Positions 61,330-64,000 of a stretch of DNA of 64,000 nt are shown here, piece by piece (the first letter of the stretch is position 1; every line of letters starts with the position of its first letter). The notes beneath the pieces were generated by a model. That model was not told the DNA's origin and did no database searches. It worked only from the letters and a program-made list of their open reading frames with translations. Position numbers and translations under genes: made by a program. This DNA is from Burkholderiales bacterium (lineage in GTDB: Bacteria; Pseudomonadota; Gammaproteobacteria; Burkholderiales; Casimicrobiaceae), in the NCBI GenBank assembly GCA_905339295.1, contig CAJPFI010000009.1, positions 62,001 through 126,000 of the forward strand. Direction: 5' to 3'.

Positions 61330-61959
61330 ATGATCGCGCTCGACACCTGGCTCCTGTTTGCGGCGGCGTGCGTCGCGCTCGCGATCACGCCCGGGCCGAA
61401 CCTCGTCTACCTGGTCGGGCGCACGGTTGCCCAGGGCCGCCGCGCGGGAGTGGTCTCGCTCGCCGGCACGACGACGGGCTTCGTGGGCCACGTGCTGGCC
61501 GCCGCCTTTGGCTTGTCCGCGCTGCTCGCGGCGGTGCCGGTCGCCTACGACGCGATCCGCTATGCCGGGGCCGCGTACCTCGCGTGGCTGGCATGGACGA
61601 CGTGGCGCGACGCGAAGCCGCTGCCCGGGGGCGGCGCCGCGCGTCCCGCGCCGGCGGGATCGTTCTACCGGGCAGGCCTGATGACGAGCCTGCTCAATCC
61701 GAAGGTCGCGCTGTTCCAGCTCGCGCTGTTTCCGCAGTTCGTCGACCCGTCGCGCGGCAGCGTGCTCGCGCAGTCGCTCGTCCTCGGCGCGACGCAGATC
61801 GTCATCGTCGCCGGCTTCGACGCGTTGTGCGTGCTGGCCGCGGCGGACCTGAAGCGCCGCTTCACGGGCGCCGCGCGCTGGGCGGTGTGGTCGAAGCGGC
61901 TGCTCGCGGGCGTGTTCGGGGCGCTCGCGGTGCGGCTGGTGCTGGAATCGCGCCGATGA
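61330..61959 (+). CDS. LysE/RhtB-family amino-acid exporter
   Basis: 209-residue inner-membrane protein with about six helices. The N-terminal signature is FAAACVALAITPGPNLVYLVGRT (residues 6-28; TPGPN is the family hallmark). MTSLLNPKVALFQLALFPQFV is the second family block. GAGGAGGC gives a strong start at 61330. Export substrate unknown; overflow of leucine or other branched-chain amino acids would suit the neighbourhood. It sits 46 bp after the thiolase. Confidence 0.88.
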   Translation: MIALDTWLLFAAACVALAITPGPNLVYLVGRTVAQGRRAGVVSLAGTTTGFVGHVLAAAFGLSALLAAVPVAYDAIRYAGAAYLAWLAWTTWRDAKPLPGGGAARPAPAGSFYRAGLMTSLLNPKVALFQLALFPQFVDPSRGSVLAQSLVLGATQIVIVAGFDALCVLAAADLKRRFTGAARWAVWSKRLLAGVFGALAVRLVLESRR

Positions 61960-62068
61960 CCGGGCCGGCGACCGCGCGCCGGCACGATCTTCGCCGTCGG
62001 CGTGCGGCCGACCGACCGCGCGGAGTCCGGCGTGGCCGCACGAACGGCCGGCGCCGCGAGGTGACGCG

Positions 62069-63202
62069 ATGCTGCTGAACGACGAGCAGAAGCTGGTCCG
62101 CGACACGATGCGCGCCTTCGCGCAGGAGCGGCTCGCGCCCAACGCCGCGCGCTGGGACCGCGAGCACCATTTCCCGCGCGACGAGCTCCGCGCGCTGGGC
62201 GCGCTGGGCGCGATGGGCGTCGTCGTGCCCGACCGGTGGGGCGGCGCGGGGCTCGACTACGTCTCGCTCGCCGTGACCCTCGAGGAGATCGCCGCGGGCG
62301 ACGGCTCGACCAGCACGATCGTGAGCGTGCAGAATTCGGTCGTGTGCGGCCCGATCCACGCGTTCGGCAACGACGCGCAGCGCGCGGCGTACCTCGTCCC
62401 GCTCGCGCGCGGCGAGAAGCTCGGCTGCTTCTGCCTGACCGAGCCGCACGTCGGGTCGGACGCGGGGGCGATCGCGATGCGCGCCGAGCGCGACGGCGGC
62501 GATTACGTGCTGAACGGCGTCAAGCAGTTCATCACGACGGGCGCGAACGCCGACCTGGCCGTCGTGTTCGCGGTGACCGACCGCGCGGCCGGCAAGAAGG
62601 GGATCTCCGCGTTCGTCGTCGAGACCGGCACGCCCGGCTTCGTCGTCGCGCGCGTCGAGGAGAAGCTGGGGCAGCGGGCCTCGGACACCGCGCAGATCGT
62701 GTTCGAGAACTGCCGCGTGCCCGCCGGAAACCGCCTGGGCGACGAAGGGCAGGGCTACCGGATCGCGCTCGCGAACCTCGAGGCCGGGCGCATCGGCATC
62801 GCGTCGCAGGCGATCGGCATGGCGCGCGCGGCCTTCACGGCGGCGCTCGCCTACGCGCGCGAGCGCGTCGCGTTCGGCAGGCCGATCGCCGAGCACCAGG
62901 CGGTGGGTTTCCGCCTCGCCGACATGGCGGTCGAGATCGAGGCGGCGCGGCAGCTCGCCTGGCACGCCGCGGCGCTGCGCGATGCGGGCGAGCCGTGCCT
63001 CAGCGAGGCCTCGATGGCGAAGCTCTTCGCGTCCGAGATGGCCGAGCGCGTCTGCTCCGCGGCGATCCAGGTGCACGGCGGCTACGGCTACGTCGCGGAT
63101 TTCCCGGTCGAGCGCATCTACCGCGACGTGCGCGTGTGCCAGATCTACGAGGGGACGAGCGACATCCAGCGGCTGGTGATCAGTCGCGCGCTCGCGGCGT
63201 GA
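62069..63202 (+). CDS. Acyl-CoA dehydrogenase
   Basis: 377 residues. FAD-binding CLTEPHVGSDAGAIAMRAER, QFITTGANADLAVVFAVT, acyl-site SDTAQIVFENCRVPAGN, and the C-terminal catalytic Glu361 in QIYEGTSDIQR, the short/medium-chain or isobutyryl/2-methylbutyryl type. The pair with the isovaleryl-CoA enzyme suggests oxidation of a second branched-chain or short acyl-CoA. A 109-bp gap with no clear signal separates it from LysE. The start follows GAGGTGACGCG. Confidence 0.9.
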   Translation: MLLNDEQKLVRDTMRAFAQERLAPNAARWDREHHFPRDELRALGALGAMGVVVPDRWGGAGLDYVSLAVTLEEIAAGDGSTSTIVSVQNSVVCGPIHAFGNDAQRAAYLVPLARGEKLGCFCLTEPHVGSDAGAIAMRAERDGGDYVLNGVKQFITTGANADLAVVFAVTDRAAGKKGISAFVVETGTPGFVVARVEEKLGQRASDTAQIVFENCRVPAGNRLGDEGQGYRIALANLEAGRIGIASQAIGMARAAFTAALAYARERVAFGRPIAEHQAVGFRLADMAVEIEAARQLAWHAAALRDAGEPCLSEASMAKLFASEMAERVCSAAIQVHGGYGYVADFPVERIYRDVRVCQIYEGTSDIQRLVISRALAA

Positions 63203-63215
63203 GCGGAGGGATCGA

Positions 63216-64000
63216 ATGGCCTCACCGATCGAATTCTGGTTCGACTTCAGTTCGCCCTACGGCTACCTCGCCGCGCAGCGGATCGAGGCGCTGGCGGCGC
63301 GCCACGGCCGCGAGGTCGACTGGCGCCCGATGCTGCTCGGCGTCGCGTTCAAGGTCGCCGGCACCGCGCCGCTGACCGAGGTCCCGTTGAAGGGCGACTA
63401 CTCGAAGCGCGACTTCGAGCGGAGCGCGCGCTTCCACGGCATCGACGGGTTCCGCCTGCCGTCGAGGTTTCCGATCGCGAGCCAGGCACCGGCGCGTATC
63501 CTCCTGTGGGCGAAGTCGCGCGACCCTGCGTCGGCGGCGCGCGTCGCGAAGGCGATGCTGCGCGCGTACTGGGTCGAGGACCGCGACATCTCGAACGCAG
63601 ACGTCGCCGCCGCGGCGGCGGCCACGGCAGGCGTCGACGTCGCGCTCGCGCGCGCCGCGGTCGACGACCCGGCGTGGAAGGACGCGCTGAAGCGCGAGGT
63701 CGACGCGGGACTTGCGCGTGGCGTCTTCGGCTCGCCGTTCGTCATCGCCGACGGCGAACCGTTCTGGGGCCTCGACCGCTTCGACCAGCTCGACTGGTCG
63801 CTCGCCTCCGCCGCGACGGCCGAGGGGCGCGTGCGCGCGGTGTCGCACGTCCGCCTCGTCGTCGCCGACCTGCCGGGCGCGATCGCGTTCTATCGCGACG
63901 TGCTGGGCCTGAAGCTCGCCGTGGACGCGCCGGGCGTCTATGCCGAGTTCGACACGCCGGGCGCGCGCCTCGCGCTGGTGAGCGAGGCGACGATGGGCGC
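63216..64000 (+). CDS. 2-hydroxychromene-2-carboxylate isomerase fused to a VOC domain, 3' truncated
   Basis: Frame is open from ATG 63216 to the window end (261 codons seen), with GGAGGG before it. Residues 1-200 are a thioredoxin-like DsbA-type isomerase: IEFWFDFSSPYGYLAAQRIE holds the active Ser-Ser-Pro segment, followed by FPIASQAPARILLWA and RGVFGSPFVIADGEPFWGLDR. Such enzymes need glutathione to isomerise chromene carboxylates in naphthalene-type degradation. From residue about 210 (SHVRLVVADLPGAIAFYRDVL) a glyoxalase/VOC domain starts in the same frame with the metal-ligand His211. I found no stop between the domains. The end of the VOC domain is outside the window. Confidence 0.82.
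   Translation, partial: MASPIEFWFDFSSPYGYLAAQRIEALAARHGREVDWRPMLLGVAFKVAGTAPLTEVPLKGDYSKRDFERSARFHGIDGFRLPSRFPIASQAPARILLWAKSRDPASAARVAKAMLRAYWVEDRDISNADVAAAAAATAGVDVALARAAVDDPAWKDALKREVDAGLARGVFGSPFVIADGEPFWGLDRFDQLDWSLASAATAEGRVRAVSHVRLVVADLPGAIAFYRDVLGLKLAVDAPGVYAEFDTPGARLALVSEATMG

Overview
The window is very G+C-rich, densely coded chromosomal DNA, most likely from a betaproteobacterium. The evidence is gene order: mrcA divergent from pilMNOPQ, followed by aroK-aroB, gltB-gltD, hemE-priA and argS-SPOR-dsbA; engB divergent from a c4-type cytochrome, with hemB nearby; and pcm-rhodanese-tolC next to waaA-waaC. Genus cannot be decided from the sequence. There are 51 protein-coding genes. The first (an efflux adaptor) is cut at its 5' end and the last (an isomerase-VOC fusion) at its 3' end. 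I found no rRNA, tRNA, insertion sequence, prophage or CRISPR array. Many genes start with TTG or GTG, and several pairs overlap by 4 nt, which points to translational coupling.

Layout. 1-4009: RND efflux adaptor and pump. 3996-4044: a good promoter plus a 19-nt palindrome that probably controls 4151-6480 (Pcm-like methyltransferase, rhodanese, TolC). 6499-9614: LPS core genes (waaA, waaC, GT2). 9611-14118: nucleotide-sugar genes (UDP-glucuronate epimerase, rfbBACD for dTDP-rhamnose). 14190-16112: secreted serine protease. 16126-18445: MOSC protein, dihaem cytochrome, EngB. 18681-22330: CBS/DUF294 sensor with a DnaQ-like exonuclease, then hemB. 22307-22433: a REP-like repeat cluster in which hemB ends. 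22437-25404: unknown protein and PBP1A. 25558-30937: type IV pilus assembly operon pilMNOPQ. 31402-33052: shikimate genes aroK and aroB. 33137-34495: a lipoprotein. 34900-42292: gltB, gltD, hemE. 42674-49768: priA, argS, SPOR protein, dsbA, an SDR and a BtuF-like protein. 49776-49927: palindromic repeats. 49954-54594: autotransporter esterase, a DUF6600 envelope protein and a glycine-zipper protein. 54678-57587: phaC and a metallo-beta-lactamase-fold protein. 57781-64000: a LiuR-type regulator, its probable operator, and a branched-chain acyl-CoA catabolic cluster.

How the parts fit: most of the window serves the cell envelope (efflux, LPS, rhamnose, peptidoglycan, type IV pili, surface esterase) or core metabolism (haem, aromatic amino acids, glutamate, replication restart, disulfide formation). 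The right end pairs polyhydroxyalkanoate synthesis with leucine/isovalerate breakdown, whose acetyl-CoA could supply PHA.

No wholly new multi-gene system stands out. The most unusual signals lie between or at the ends of genes: the repeat cluster that supplies the hemB stop codon, a duplicated 101-bp element between pilQ and aroK, DnaA-box matches between hemE and priA, a ten-G tract between two divergent envelope genes, a palindromic repeat family with one copy lacking its core, a clear LiuR-like operator, and an isomerase fused to a VOC domain.
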